From Streptomyces sp. SID8374 (GTDB lineage: Bacteria; Actinomycetota; Actinomycetes; Streptomycetales; Streptomycetaceae): a DNA stretch of 64,000 nt. A program made the translations under genes and the position numbers. The stretch is taken from contig NZ_WWGH01000001.1 of NCBI RefSeq assembly GCF_009865135.1, positions 2,046,001 through 2,110,000 of the forward strand. Direction: 5' to 3'. How positions within the stretch are numbered: the first letter of the stretch is position 1; the number at the start of each line of letters is the position of its first letter. Under the pieces are notes generated by a model that was not told where the DNA came from, made no database searches, and saw only the letters and a list, made by a program, of their open reading frames with translations. Shown in pieces: positions 29,584-38,864 of the stretch.

Positions 29584-32073
29584 TGAACGGCCCACCGCCC
29601 GCAGCTCCTTGCCCGTGCCCGTCACCGCGATGGCCCCGTCGGTGTCGGTGCGCAGGACCCGTGCCCCGGCGGCCCTGAGCGCGTCCACGGTCCGGGGCGA
29701 GGGGTGGCCGTACGGGTTGTCCGCGCCGCAGGAGATGAGCGCGAGCCTCGGCCGTACGCTGTCCAGCAGCCCCGCGTCCTGGAAGGCCGAGCCGTGGTGG
29801 GCCACCTTGAGGACATCCACCCGCGGCAGCCCCGCCGGGCTGTGCAGCAACCCCTGCTGGGCCGGTGGTTCGAGGTCGCCCAGGAGCAGCAGCGTCAGGC
29901 CGCCCCCGGCCCGTACGTGCAGGGTCACGCTGGAGTCGTTCGGCCCGCCCGCCCCCTTCACCGCACCGGCTCCCCCGGGCCCGTCGCGCGGCCAGAGGAC
30001 CCGCCACTCCAGCGGCCCCGCCCGACGCCGCTCACCGGGTACCGCCCGCACCGTCGCGACCTGGGCCGCTGCCGCCGTACGCCGGACGAACGCGGCCTGC
30101 TCGGGCGGCTCGTCGAGGCTCGTCGTCTGCACCGCGCCCACGGCCCTGCCCCGCAGCACGCCGGGCAGCCCCCGGACATGGTCGGCGTGGAAATGGGTCA
30201 GGATCACGAGCGGCACCCGGGTGACACCGAGATCGCGCAGACAGCGGTCCACCGAGCGGGGATCGGGTCCGGCGTCGACGACCACCCCCGTGCCCTCCCC
30301 GGCGGCCAGCACCATCGCATCGCCCTGCCCCACGTCGCACAGCGCGAACGCCCAGTCCGGCGGCGGCCACCCCGTCACGATCCGGGTCAGCGGGACGGGC
30401 CGCAGCACCACCAGGACCAGGAGCAGCGCGGCGGCCGCGCAGAGCCAGGGGTGACGTACCAGCCGAGGGGCGAGCAGCACGGCCAGGAGTGTGAGGAGAG
30501 CCAGGAGAGCGGCACCGGCCCAGCCTCCGGGCCACGGGGCCTCCGCACCGGGCAGGTCCGCCCCCGTACGGGCCACCGAGGCGATCCACCCGGCCGGCCA
30601 CCCCGCGACCCGGGCCAGCAGTTCGGCCACCGGCGGGGCGACCGGCGCCACGGCCAGCGCCGCGAACCCCAGCACCGTCGCGGGCGCCACCGCGAACTCC
30701 GCCAGCAGGTTGCACGGAATCGCCACCAGGCTCACCCGTGAGGCCAGAACCACCACCACGGGCGCGCACACCGCCTGCGCCGCAGCGGCGGCCGCCAGCA
30801 CCTCGGCGAACCGGACCGGCATCCCCTGCCGTTGCAGCGCCGCACTCCACCGTGGCGCGAGCGTCAGCAGGGCACCGGTGGCCAGGACGGACAGCAGGAA
30901 CCCGTAGCTCCGGGCCAGCCAGGGGTCGTACAGCACCAGGAGCACAACGGCCGCCGCCAGGGCGGGGATCAGGGATCTGCGGCGGCCGGTCCCGATGGCG
31001 AGAAGGGTGATCAGGCCGCAGGCCGCCGCGCGCAGAACGCTCGGCTCGGGACGGCAGACGACGATGAACGCGAGCGTAAGCGCGCCGCCAAGCAGCGCGG
31101 TCCCCCGTAGGGAGATCCCCAACTTGGGTGCCAGGCCTCGCCTTTCACTGTTCAGCGCCGAGCCGGGTGGGCCGATGAGAAGGAAGAGAAGGATCGACAG
31201 GTTGGCTCCTGACACCGCCAACAGGTGTGTCAGGTCGGTGGCCTTGAAGGCGTCGTGGAGTTCCGGCGAGACCCTGGAGGTGTCTCCGACCACCAGCCCC
31301 GGCAGCAGCGCCCGCGCGTCCGCGTCGAGGCCGTCCGTCGCCTCCCGCAGCCCGAAGCGCAGCTCCCCCGCCACGCGCTGGACGACGGTCGGGGGTCCGG
31401 TGATCCGGGGTGGCCCTTCGGTGTCCACGCGCAGGACGGCGGCCAGGCGTTCGCCCTGGTGGGCAGGGGGTGAGAGGCGGCCGCCGACGCGGAGCCGGGT
31501 GGAGGGCAGGAGATCCTGCCACCTCGCCCGGTCGTCTCCGGGCGAGACCATGAGGAGCACGGGCGTACGGACCCGGGTGCGGGGGCCGCCCGGTGCGGCC
31601 ACCTCGGTGATGTCCGCGCCGATCAGGAGCGTGGCCGGGGTGCTGTGGCTGCCTCGCACGCCGGGGCGGGTCGGCCGGGGGTCGGAGGTGAGCCGCACCT
31701 CGGCGTCGATCCGCGCATGCTCCTGGGCCAGCCCGGGGACGGGCCCGCGCCGCACATCGGCGCCGTGCAGTCCGGCCGTGGCGCCGCCCGCCGCCGCGCA
31801 GAGCAGCACGGCTCCCACCGCGACGGTCCGCCTGCCCCTCGCTGACGCAGCTGCCAGGAGCACGATCGCCGCTACGGCACAGACCCCCGCCCCTACGGTC
31901 ACCCAGCGCCCCGGCAGCCCGAGCGCCAGAGCCGCGGCCGCCCAGACCGCCAGAGCCGGCGGGACGAGCCGCAGATCCGTGGGCCTGTCCTCCCGCGCCG
32001 GAACCGCCCCCGGCTCACCGCTCGTTGCGGTGACCGTGTCCCGGTCGGCCACGCCTGCCTCCGGGCTGCTCAT
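29569..32073 (-). CDS. comEC: ComEC/Rec2 family DNA-uptake channel protein
   Basis: An 834-residue polytopic membrane protein. After an N-terminal hydrophobic region come an OB-like soluble part, the Competence domain (THLLAVSGANLSILLFLL and following helices) and a C-terminal metallo-beta-lactamase domain with HFHADH at about 620-627. In naturally transformable bacteria ComEC is the inner-membrane channel for single-stranded DNA. It overlaps the upstream comEA stop by four bases, so the two are co-translated. Streptomyces are not known as naturally transformable, so its role there is open. Confidence 0.92.
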   Translation of the reverse strand: MSSPEAGVADRDTVTATSGEPGAVPAREDRPTDLRLVPPALAVWAAAALALGLPGRWVTVGAGVCAVAAIVLLAAASARGRRTVAVGAVLLCAAAGGATAGLHGADVRRGPVPGLAQEHARIDAEVRLTSDPRPTRPGVRGSHSTPATLLIGADITEVAAPGGPRTRVRTPVLLMVSPGDDRARWQDLLPSTRLRVGGRLSPPAHQGERLAAVLRVDTEGPPRITGPPTVVQRVAGELRFGLREATDGLDADARALLPGLVVGDTSRVSPELHDAFKATDLTHLLAVSGANLSILLFLLIGPPGSALNSERRGLAPKLGISLRGTALLGGALTLAFIVVCRPEPSVLRAAACGLITLLAIGTGRRRSLIPALAAAVVLLVLYDPWLARSYGFLLSVLATGALLTLAPRWSAALQRQGMPVRFAEVLAAAAAAQAVCAPVVVVLASRVSLVAIPCNLLAEFAVAPATVLGFAALAVAPVAPPVAELLARVAGWPAGWIASVARTGADLPGAEAPWPGGWAGAALLALLTLLAVLLAPRLVRHPWLCAAAALLLVLVVLRPVPLTRIVTGWPPPDWAFALCDVGQGDAMVLAAGEGTGVVVDAGPDPRSVDRCLRDLGVTRVPLVILTHFHADHVRGLPGVLRGRAVGAVQTTSLDEPPEQAAFVRRTAAAAQVATVRAVPGERRRAGPLEWRVLWPRDGPGGAGAVKGAGGPNDSSVTLHVRAGGGLTLLLLGDLEPPAQQGLLHSPAGLPRVDVLKVAHHGSAFQDAGLLDSVRPRLALISCGADNPYGHPSPRTVDALRAAGARVLRTDTDGAIAVTGTGKELRAVGRSGGEE

Positions 32074-33347
32074 GGCTGCACGAGCGGTCGGAGGTCGGCG
32101 AACCGGCGGTCGCCGATGCCGTTGACCTGCCGGAGCTCGTCGACGGACCGGAATCCGCCGTTCTCCGTGCGGTGATCGATGATGTGCTGCGCCAGCACCG
32201 GCCCGACCCCCGGCAGGGTTTCGAGCTGCTCCTTGGTCGCCGTGCTCAGGCTCATCAGGGCCGCCGGGCCGGACGCCCCCGGTACGCCCGCCGCCGCACC
32301 GGTCGCCCCGCCGGTCGTGCCGCCGGTCGTGCCGAGGGCGGCCGGGGCCTGGGGCACCCCCACCGCGACCTGTTCGCCGTCCACGAGTACGCGCGCCCGG
32401 TTGAGCCCCGAGACATCGACCCCGGCACGCACACCGCCCGCCGCCCGGAGCGCGTCAGCCACCCGCGAACCGGCTGGAAGGCTCCGGACGCCCGGCCGGT
32501 GCACCTTGCCGCTGACATCCACCACGATCTCCCCCGCCGGTTCGGGCGGAGGGGTAGGCGGTGCGCCCGCGACCGGCCGGGGCGCCGGGTCCGCGCCTCC
32601 GGCCCGTAACGGATCCTCGGCCGCCGTCGCAGCCCCTGCCTCCACCGTCTCGGGTGCACGCACCCCTTGCGGACGCACGGACCAGAAGTGGAAGGCGGCG
32701 AGGCCTACGGCCACCAGCAGCACCAAGGCCAGTGCCGCGAGCGTCCGTGGCGCCAGCCCCCACCTGAGCCGCACCCACAGCGGCACCCGGTCCCAGAGCC
32801 CCGACACGACGTTCCCCGCCCACCCACGCACAGGCGCCTGGGCGGCCTCCCCCGCCCGGTCGTCGGGCAGGGGGTACGTCTTCAGGGTCGGGCCGGGCTC
32901 AAGGACCACACCCGGGCCCGGCTCTGGCGCAAGACCCACACCCACGCTCGGCTCAGCAACCACGCCCGGGCCCGTCCCACCCGCCATCAGCGCGTCCGCC
33001 CGGCGTCTCGCGGCCGCCGCGGCAAGGGCGGCACGGCCTCGCGCGGACCCCTGCCTGCCATGACGGGCACCCGGCCGAGCACCGGGACGTACCCCGGCCC
33101 GGCCGCTCGGACGGCCGCCGGGTCCGTGCCGCACCCGGCGCCCCGCCGCCGGAGCACGCTCGGCAGCGGCCGCCACCCCGGCAGCCTCACCGCCGGAAGC
33201 CGACGCCGCATGCGGGACCGGAGGCGGGAGGGGAGCCGGGATCAGAGGTGGAGAAGCGACGGGAGGTGGAGCGGCGGACGAGTGGTCAGCGACAGGGGCA
33301 GCGGACGGGGCGTCGGGCATCGACACCCGAGAGGTTCGAAGGGCCAT
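32070..33347 (-). CDS. comEA: ComEA family helix-hairpin-helix DNA-binding protein
   Basis: A 425-residue protein with a long Pro/Ala/Arg-rich cytoplasmic N-terminus, one transmembrane helix (about 198-220, ALALVLLVAVGLAAFHFW), then an SLBB domain (EIVVDVSGKVHRPGVRSLPAG, about 265-330). The C-terminal tandem HhH reads LSTATKEQLETLPGVGPVLAQ and VDELRQVNGIGDRRF. ComEA binds incoming double-stranded DNA outside the membrane. A Gly/Thr-rich linker (TTGGTTGGATGAAAG) separates SLBB from HhH. The start is uncertain because the low-complexity N-terminus has several possible starts. Confidence 0.9.
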   Translation of the reverse strand: MALRTSRVSMPDAPSAAPVADHSSAAPPPVASPPLIPAPLPPPVPHAASASGGEAAGVAAAAERAPAAGRRVRHGPGGRPSGRAGVRPGARPGARHGRQGSARGRAALAAAAARRRADALMAGGTGPGVVAEPSVGVGLAPEPGPGVVLEPGPTLKTYPLPDDRAGEAAQAPVRGWAGNVVSGLWDRVPLWVRLRWGLAPRTLAALALVLLVAVGLAAFHFWSVRPQGVRAPETVEAGAATAAEDPLRAGGADPAPRPVAGAPPTPPPEPAGEIVVDVSGKVHRPGVRSLPAGSRVADALRAAGGVRAGVDVSGLNRARVLVDGEQVAVGVPQAPAALGTTGGTTGGATGAAAGVPGASGPAALMSLSTATKEQLETLPGVGPVLAQHIIDHRTENGGFRSVDELRQVNGIGDRRFADLRPLVQP

Positions 33348-33457
33348 GCCTCACGACGTTAGGCACAACCGCCCGAACCTGCTGAACAGCCCCGATTCCT
33401 GTGGACAACCGGCCAGTTGTGGATATCCCCGTCACTCGTACGAGGGCACCCGCGCCG

Positions 33458-34303
33458 TCAACGCGGCGAGATCACCACGCCGAGCAGCCCCGGTCCCGTG
33501 TGCGCCCCGATCACCGCGCCCACCTCGCTGACGTGGAGGTCGGCCAGGCCCGGAACCCGCTCCCGCAGCCGCTCGGCCAGGCGCTCCGCCCGCTCCGGCG
33601 CGGCTAGGTGGTGGACGGCGATGTCCACCGCCGCCTCACCGGCCCGCTCGGCGACGATCTCCTCCAGGCGGGCGATGGCCTTGGACGCCGTGCGCACCTT
33701 CTCCAGCATCTCGATCCGGCCGCCGTCGAGTTGGAGGATCGGCTTCACCGCGAGCGCGGAGCCCAGCAGCGCCTGGGCCGTGCCGATGCGGCCTCCCCGG
33801 CGGAGGTAGTCCAACGTGTCGACATAGAAATAAGCGGATGTTCCGGCGGCCCGCTTCTCCGCCGCCGCCACGACCTCGTCCAGGCCGCTGCCCGCCTCCG
33901 CGCTCTCCGCGGCCGCGAGCGCGCAGAAGCCCAGGGCCATGGCGACCATGCCGGTGTCCACGACACGTACCGGGATCGGGGCGTCCTTCGCCGCGAGCAG
34001 CGCGGCGTCGTACGTGCCCGAGAACTCCGCCGACAGGTGCAGGGAGACCACCGCGTCGGCTCCGCCCTCGGCCGCCGCCCGGTAGGTCGCGGCGAAGACC
34101 TCGGGGCTGGGGCGGGAGGTGGTCACGGAGTGGCGTTTCTGCAGGGCCAGGGCGAGCGAGCGGGCCGAGATCTCCGTGCCCTCCTCCAGCGCCTGATCGC
34201 CCAGGACGACGGTCAGCGGCACCGCGGTGATGCCGTGCCGTTCCATCGTCCGGCGCGGCAGGTAGGCCGTTGAATCAGTGACGATAGCGACATGGCGGGA
34301 CAT
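33458..34303 (-). CDS. DegV family protein (fatty-acid-binding type)
   Basis: A 281-residue DegV-fold protein. It starts HVAIVTDSTAYLPRRTMERHGITAVPL; the TTSRPSPEVF and LHLSAEFSGTYDAA segments contact lipid head groups in family structures. FYVDTLDYLRRGGRIG and LAVKPILQLDGGRI complete the fold. In Firmicutes such proteins present fatty acids to a fatty-acid kinase; no FakA gene is adjacent here. TAACCT lies seven nt before the ATG without a Shine-Dalgarno sequence. Confidence 0.92.
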   Translation of the reverse strand: MSRHVAIVTDSTAYLPRRTMERHGITAVPLTVVLGDQALEEGTEISARSLALALQKRHSVTTSRPSPEVFAATYRAAAEGGADAVVSLHLSAEFSGTYDAALLAAKDAPIPVRVVDTGMVAMALGFCALAAAESAEAGSGLDEVVAAAEKRAAGTSAYFYVDTLDYLRRGGRIGTAQALLGSALAVKPILQLDGGRIEMLEKVRTASKAIARLEEIVAERAGEAAVDIAVHHLAAPERAERLAERLRERVPGLADLHVSEVGAVIGAHTGPGLLGVVISPR

Positions 34304-34392
34304 GAGCCGGAGGTTACCCGCCGAGGTCGGAGTGCGGGAGCCCGGCCCCGGCTCTGTGATCATTCCTGGTCACTTCGGAACGCGTCCTGTCA

Positions 34393-34444
34393 CCATTAGC
34401 CACCGCCATTGGCCACCGCCATTGGCCACCGCCACTGGCACCGG
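34393..34444. repeat. 13-bp tandem repeat
   Basis: CCATTGGCCACCG is repeated about four times (34393, 34406, 34419, 34432), the outer copies imperfect. It lies between the degV start and the end of the coiled-coil membrane protein gene. No gene is seen in 34304-34540. Confidence 0.8.
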
Positions 34445-34540
34445 CACCCGCACCCGCACCGGCCACCGCCGCACCCGCCCAAAAGCCCGACCGGCACCGG
34501 ACAGCCCCGTTCGGCCGGACGCCTTCGCCCGGCCCCACCC

Positions 34541-35317
34541 TCAGTTGGTGGTCTCCGGCCTTGCCGACTTCTGCCACGGGTACCTCGTCCGCAGGTGCGG
34601 GTCCGGTGCCGTGATCGCCTGCGGGGCCTCCTCGCGGGCCGGTCCGCCCCAGGACTCGTCCGCCGTACTGCTGCTGGCCCCGGCGGCGGCCGGCTCGGGC
34701 CACTCCACCCCGGCGTCGCGTCCCCGCGCCGCCCCGGCACCCGACCGCCCCTGCGAGGTCCCGGACTGCTCCTCCGTGGTCCAGTGCCGCAGGGCTCCCG
34801 CCTCGATGTCGATCTGCGCGTTCAGCGCGTCCAGGTCGTCGTCGGCGAACTGGCGCGCCCGGTCCCGGGCCGCCCAGCGCAGTGAGTCCGCCGAGTGCGT
34901 GATCCGCTGCGTCCGCTCGCGCAGCTGCGGCAGCAGACCGGCGACCGTCGCCCGGTCCGGCTCACGCTCCAGCCGCTTCAGCTCGTCGTCCAGCTCCAGG
35001 CCGTGGGCGCTCAGCCGCCGGAAGAGGCCCACCGACTCGGCGAGCGAGGAGTCCTCCGCCACACCGGCGTGCAAGGCGTCCTGGGTGGCGCGCATCGAGG
35101 TGCGCAGGGCGAGCCGGAGCTGTGCCAGCTCACCCGTGACGCCGGGCTGGCCGAAGCTCTTGGCCCGGAGCGTGGTGTCCTCCACCGTGCGACGGGCCTG
35201 GGTGATCGTGCGGTCCACGCCCCGCTTGGCCGCACCGACGGCTTTCACGGTCACATAGACGCCCAAGGCGATGAACGCGACGAAGAGCAGCGCCAAGATC
35301 GTGATCGCGGCTTCCAT
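34541..35317 (-). CDS. membrane-anchored coiled-coil protein of unknown function
   Basis: A 258-residue protein with one N-terminal transmembrane helix (about 5-27, ITILALLFVAFIALGVYVTVKAVG). A long helical region, about 30-180, is rich in Arg, Glu, Leu and Ala with heptad-like spacing (ELAQLRLALRTSMRATQDAL, LRERTQRITHSADSLR). The tail is disordered and Gly/Ser/Pro-rich and ends with a short basic WQKSARPETTN motif. I do not recognise a named domain. It sits between leuS and degV with no operon link to either; a terminator at 35381-35423 lies just upstream. Confidence 0.8.
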   Translation of the reverse strand: MEAAITILALLFVAFIALGVYVTVKAVGAAKRGVDRTITQARRTVEDTTLRAKSFGQPGVTGELAQLRLALRTSMRATQDALHAGVAEDSSLAESVGLFRRLSAHGLELDDELKRLEREPDRATVAGLLPQLRERTQRITHSADSLRWAARDRARQFADDDLDALNAQIDIEAGALRHWTTEEQSGTSQGRSGAGAARGRDAGVEWPEPAAAGASSSTADESWGGPAREEAPQAITAPDPHLRTRYPWQKSARPETTN

Positions 35318-35380
35318 GAATGCCCCTCGGTGTCTCGATGCGGCTGCCGGTAGCGGTCGCTCCCCTCCACCGTAAACGGA

Positions 35381-35423
35381 ACGGGCAGGCCGAGGGTTCC
35401 ATCGGAACCCCCAACCTGCCCGT
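35381..35423. terminator. leuS terminator
   Basis: ACGGGCAGG and CCTGCCCGT form the outer 9-bp stem, and GGGTTCC and GGAACCC the inner 7-bp stem. The hairpin lies 44 nt past the leuS stop and closes the leuS transcript. Confidence 0.85.
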
Positions 35424-35467
35424 AGGGGATGGCCCTAACTACGTACAGCGCCTACATACAGCGGCCG

Positions 35468-38335
35468 TCACGCGGGGACGATGTTCACCAGCTTCGGCGC
35501 CCGCACGATCACCTTGCGGATCCCGGCGCCGCCCAGCGCCGCGACGACCGCCTCGTCCGCCAGGGCCAGCGCCTCCAGCTCCTCGTCCGTGATGGAGGGC
35601 GAGATCTCCAGGCGGGCCCGGACCTTGCCCTTGATCTGGACGACGCAGGTGACGGTCTCGTCGACGACGTACGCCGGGTCGGCCACCGGGAAGTCCTGGT
35701 GGACGACGGAGTCGGTGTGGCCCAGCCGGCGCCACAGCTCCTCCGCGATGTGCGGGGCCAGCGGGGCGATCAGCAGGACCAGCCGCTCGGCCACGGACCG
35801 CGGCAGCGGGCCGCCCGCCTTCGTCAGGTGGTTGTTCAGCTCGGTGATCTTGGCGATGGCGGTGTTGAACCGCATCCCCTCCAGATCCTGGCCGACCCCG
35901 TCGATGGCCTTGTGCAGGGCCCTCAGGGTGTCCTCACCGGGCTCGGTGTCGACGACGGTGACCTCACCGGTCTCCTCGTCGACCACGTTGCGCCACAGCC
36001 GTTGCAGCAGCCGGTACTGGCCGACCACGGCACGCGTGTCCCAGGGGCGCGACACATCCAGCGGGCCCATCGCCATCTCGTACAGACGCAGGGTGTCCGC
36101 ACCGTACTCGGCGCAGATCTCGTCCGGCGTGACCGCGTTCTTCAGGGACTTGCCCATCTTCCCCAGGACGCGGCTGACCTTTTCGCCCTCGTGGTAGAAG
36201 GCGCCGTCGCGCTCCTCCACCTCGGCGGCGGGGACGGCGATGCCCCGGGCGTCGCGGTAGACGAAGGCCTGGATCATGCCCTGGTTGTACAGCTTGTGGA
36301 ACGGCTCGGCGGACGAGATGTGGCCCAGGTCGTGCAGCACCTTGGACCAGAACCGCGCGTACAGCAGGTGCAGCACGGCGTGCTCGGCACCGCCGACGTA
36401 CAGGTCGACACCGCCGGTGGGCTGGCCCTCGCGCGGGCCCATCCAGTACTGCTCGATCGCCGGGTCGACCAGCTGCCGGTCGTTGGTCGGGTCCAGGTAG
36501 CGCAGCTCGTACCAGCAGGAACCGGCCCAGTTGGGCATGGTGTTGGTCTCGCGGCGGTACTTCTTCGGGCCGTCGCCCAGGTCCAGCGTCACGTTGACCC
36601 AGTCCGCGTTGCGCGACAGCGGGGTCTCGGGCTGGGTGTCGGCGTCCTCCGGATCGAAGGTGCGCGGCGAGTAGTCCTCGACCTCCGGCAGCTCCAGCGG
36701 CAGCATCGACTCGGGCAGCGGGTGGGCGATGCCCTCCTCGTCGTACACGATCGGGAAGGGCTCGCCCCAGTAGCGCTGGCGGCTGAACAGCCAGTCGCGC
36801 AGCCGGAAGTTGACGGTGCCCTCACCGACACCGTGCTCCTGGAGCCAGTCGGTGATCTTCGCCTTGGCCTCGACGACGCCCAGGCCGTCCAACGAGATCT
36901 CGTCGTTGGCGGAGTTGACCAGCTTCGCGTCGTACGAGCTGAAGGCGTCGTCCCAGGTGGCGGGGTCGGTGCCGCGGTCGTCCGAGGGCTGGACGACACA
37001 GCGCATCGGCAGCTCGAAGGCGCGCGCGAAGGCGAAGTCGCGCGCGTCGTGCGCCGGTACGGCCATGATCGCGCCGGTGCCGTACCCCATCAGGACGTAG
37101 TCCGCGATGAAGACGGGGACCTTCTCGCCGCTGACCGGGTTGGTCGCGTACGCGCCGGTGAAGACACCGGTCTTGTCCTTGGCCTCGGCCTGCCGCTCCA
37201 CGTCGGACTTGGCGGCGGCCTGCTTGCGGTACGCGGTGACGGCCTCGGCCGGGCTGGCGTGGCCACCGGTCCACACCGGGTGCGTTCCCTCGGGCCAGGC
37301 GGCCGGGATGATCCGCTCCACCAGGTCGTGCTCGGGCGCCAGCACCATGTAGGTGGCGCCGAACAGGGTGTCCTGACGGGTGGTGAAGACGGTGATGCCA
37401 CCGGCGGTGTCGACCGGGAACTCGACGCGGGCGCCCTCGGAGCGGCCGATCCAGTTGCGCTGCTGGAGCTTGATGGCCTCGGGCCAGTCCAGCCCGTCCA
37501 GGTCGTTCAGCAGCCGGTCGGCGTAGGCGGTGATGCGCATGTTCCACTGGCGCAGCTTGGCCTTGAAGACGGGGAAGTTGCCGCGCTCGGAACGGCCGTC
37601 GGCGGTGACCTCCTCGTTGGCCAGCACGGTGCCCAGGCCGGGCGCCCAGTTGACGGGCGCGTCGGAGGCGTACGCCAGGCGGTACCGGCCCAGCAGGTCG
37701 GCGCGTTCGGCGGCGCTCAGCGCGCTCCACTCACGGCCGTCGGGGGTCGCCCGGGTGCCGCTCTCGAACTGCTCCACCAACTCGCCGATCGGGCGGGCCC
37801 GGTCGGCCTCGGTGTCGTACCAGGAGTTGAAGATCTGCAGGAAGATCCACTGCGTCCACTTGTAATAGTCGGCCTCGATCGTCGCGAACGAGCGGCGGTT
37901 GTCGTGGCCCAGACCCAGCCGGCGCAGCTGGACCTTCATGTTCTCCATGTTGGCCTCGGTGGAGACCCGCGGGTGGGTGCCCGTCTGGACCGCGTACTGC
38001 TCGGCGGGCAGGCCGAACGCGTCGAAGCCCAGGGTGTGCAGCACGTTGTGGCCGGTCATCCGCTGGTGGCGGGCGTAGACATCGGTGGCGATGTAGCCCA
38101 GCGGGTGTCCGACGTGCAGCCCCGCACCCGAGGGGTACGGGAACATGTCCATGATGAACTTCTTCGGCTTGGCGGCCAGCTCCGGGTCGCCCGCCAGGTC
38201 ACCGGTGGGGTTCGGTGCCTCGTACGTCCCCTCCGCGTCCCAGAAGTCCTGCCAGCGTGCCTCGATGTCGGCGGCCATCGCCGCCGTGTAGCGGTGCGGC
38301 GCGGCCGTCTCGGCTGCGGAATTCGTCTCGCTCAT
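35468..38335 (-). CDS. leuS: leucyl-tRNA synthetase
   Basis: A 955-residue class Ia synthetase. The HIGH motif is present as HVGH in [13 protein letters not shown]. The editing CP1 domain is present. The catalytic loop is KMGKS (about 725-729), the common actinobacterial form of KMSKS. The C-terminal anticodon-binding and Leu-specific domains end with [16 protein letters not shown] lies four nt before the ATG at 38335. Upstream is a leader peptide with three consecutive Leu codons, a long hairpin and a terminator, so expression is probably set by leucine charging. Confidence 0.97.
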   Translation of the reverse strand: MSETNSAAETAAPHRYTAAMAADIEARWQDFWDAEGTYEAPNPTGDLAGDPELAAKPKKFIMDMFPYPSGAGLHVGHPLGYIATDVYARHQRMTGHNVLHTLGFDAFGLPAEQYAVQTGTHPRVSTEANMENMKVQLRRLGLGHDNRRSFATIEADYYKWTQWIFLQIFNSWYDTEADRARPIGELVEQFESGTRATPDGREWSALSAAERADLLGRYRLAYASDAPVNWAPGLGTVLANEEVTADGRSERGNFPVFKAKLRQWNMRITAYADRLLNDLDGLDWPEAIKLQQRNWIGRSEGARVEFPVDTAGGITVFTTRQDTLFGATYMVLAPEHDLVERIIPAAWPEGTHPVWTGGHASPAEAVTAYRKQAAAKSDVERQAEAKDKTGVFTGAYATNPVSGEKVPVFIADYVLMGYGTGAIMAVPAHDARDFAFARAFELPMRCVVQPSDDRGTDPATWDDAFSSYDAKLVNSANDEISLDGLGVVEAKAKITDWLQEHGVGEGTVNFRLRDWLFSRQRYWGEPFPIVYDEEGIAHPLPESMLPLELPEVEDYSPRTFDPEDADTQPETPLSRNADWVNVTLDLGDGPKKYRRETNTMPNWAGSCWYELRYLDPTNDRQLVDPAIEQYWMGPREGQPTGGVDLYVGGAEHAVLHLLYARFWSKVLHDLGHISSAEPFHKLYNQGMIQAFVYRDARGIAVPAAEVEERDGAFYHEGEKVSRVLGKMGKSLKNAVTPDEICAEYGADTLRLYEMAMGPLDVSRPWDTRAVVGQYRLLQRLWRNVVDEETGEVTVVDTEPGEDTLRALHKAIDGVGQDLEGMRFNTAIAKITELNNHLTKAGGPLPRSVAERLVLLIAPLAPHIAEELWRRLGHTDSVVHQDFPVADPAYVVDETVTCVVQIKGKVRARLEISPSITDEELEALALADEAVVAALGGAGIRKVIVRAPKLVNIVPA

Positions 38336-38380
38336 GATCCTCAAAGCTCCATCGATCGTCATCTGCCGGGAAACGAAAAA

Positions 38381-38400
38381 TCCCCTCGCACAGGAGGGGA
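38381..38400 (-). terminator. intrinsic terminator in the leuS leader
   Basis: On the minus strand TCCCCTC-ctgtgc-GAGGGGA, a perfect 7-bp stem, is followed at once by TTTTTCGTTT. It lies 45 nt before the leuS ATG, so it can only stop leuS itself. It is the clearest U-tract terminator in the window. Confidence 0.88.
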
Positions 38401-38401
38401 C

Positions 38402-38454
38402 GCCGCGCTGACTCCGACCAGGCGTTCTCACCGGTCGGGACTGTTCAGCGCGGC
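38402..38454 (-). promoter_or_regulatory. leader hairpin overlapping the leuS leader-peptide stop
   Basis: GCCGCGCTGA and TCAGCGCGGC form a perfect 10-bp outer stem, and CCGACC and GGTCGG an inner 6-bp stem. The UGA of the leader peptide is inside the 5' arm. ACGCC in the apical loop can pair with GGCGT just before the terminator, giving a competing fold. Its 3' arm ends two nt before the terminator. Confidence 0.75.
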
Positions 38455-38483
38455 TCGCTAAGCAGAAGGCGTACGGCACGCAT
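38445..38483 (-). CDS. leuS leader peptide [12 protein letters not shown]
   Basis: A 12-codon reading frame, ATG to TGA, encodes [12 protein letters not shown] with Leu codons CTT-CTG-CTT in a row. CTT is rare in this genome. It starts six nt after a TACCCT -10 hexamer, so it is probably at the very 5' end of the mRNA. The downstream order hairpin, terminator, leuS matches a ribosome-mediated attenuator. The peptide parallels the leuA leader (MRFGLLLL). Confidence 0.8.
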   Translation of the reverse strand: MRAVRLLLSEPR

Positions 38484-38864
38484 GGCGTCAGGGTACCGCA
38501 CGTGCCCGGAAGGGAGCGGGGAGCGACCGGTGGGCGGACAGCGTGCGCAGGGGCCGGCCCCCATCGGCTCCGCGAGCCGGTTCCCAGCTGCTCCGGGGGC
38601 CGATCCCTACCTGCTCATTCGTCGCCCTCAGTAGTTGACGCGTGATGTTCCCGTGGGCGCGCGGTGTGTGTTCGGCGGGCTTCCGGTGGGCTTTCCGCGG
38701 AGTCCTGGGGCGACTCGCCTGGCTGCGGGAACGGCCGGGAAGCGGATGTTACTCGGCGTACCGACTTCTATCGGGGCAACCGAGCAAAGCCCGTATTGGT
38801 TGGTATGGGGCGCCCTAGCATGCGGCAACGGGACCGCTTTGCCGAACTATTCGGAGTCGCCCCC
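38484..38864. promoter_or_regulatory. divergent intergenic region between leuS and the membrane cytochrome-like gene
   Basis: The minus-strand TACCCT at 38490-38495 is the likely -10 of leuS. Toward the other gene, TAGCAT at about 38816-38821 could be a -10, but its -35 is poor. I see no credible gene in the rest of this 381-nt gap; the frames through it are random. Confidence 0.45.

Noticed and set aside
34304..34540. Gene in the gap between degV and the coiled-coil protein
   Set aside because: The frames are driven by the 13-bp repeat and GC-rich composition, and no start with a ribosome site is present.
38381..38495. T-box riboswitch upstream of leuS
   Set aside because: The conserved T-box sequence (AGGGTGGNACCGCG-like) is not found, and the Leu-codon run with a short frame fits a leader peptide better.
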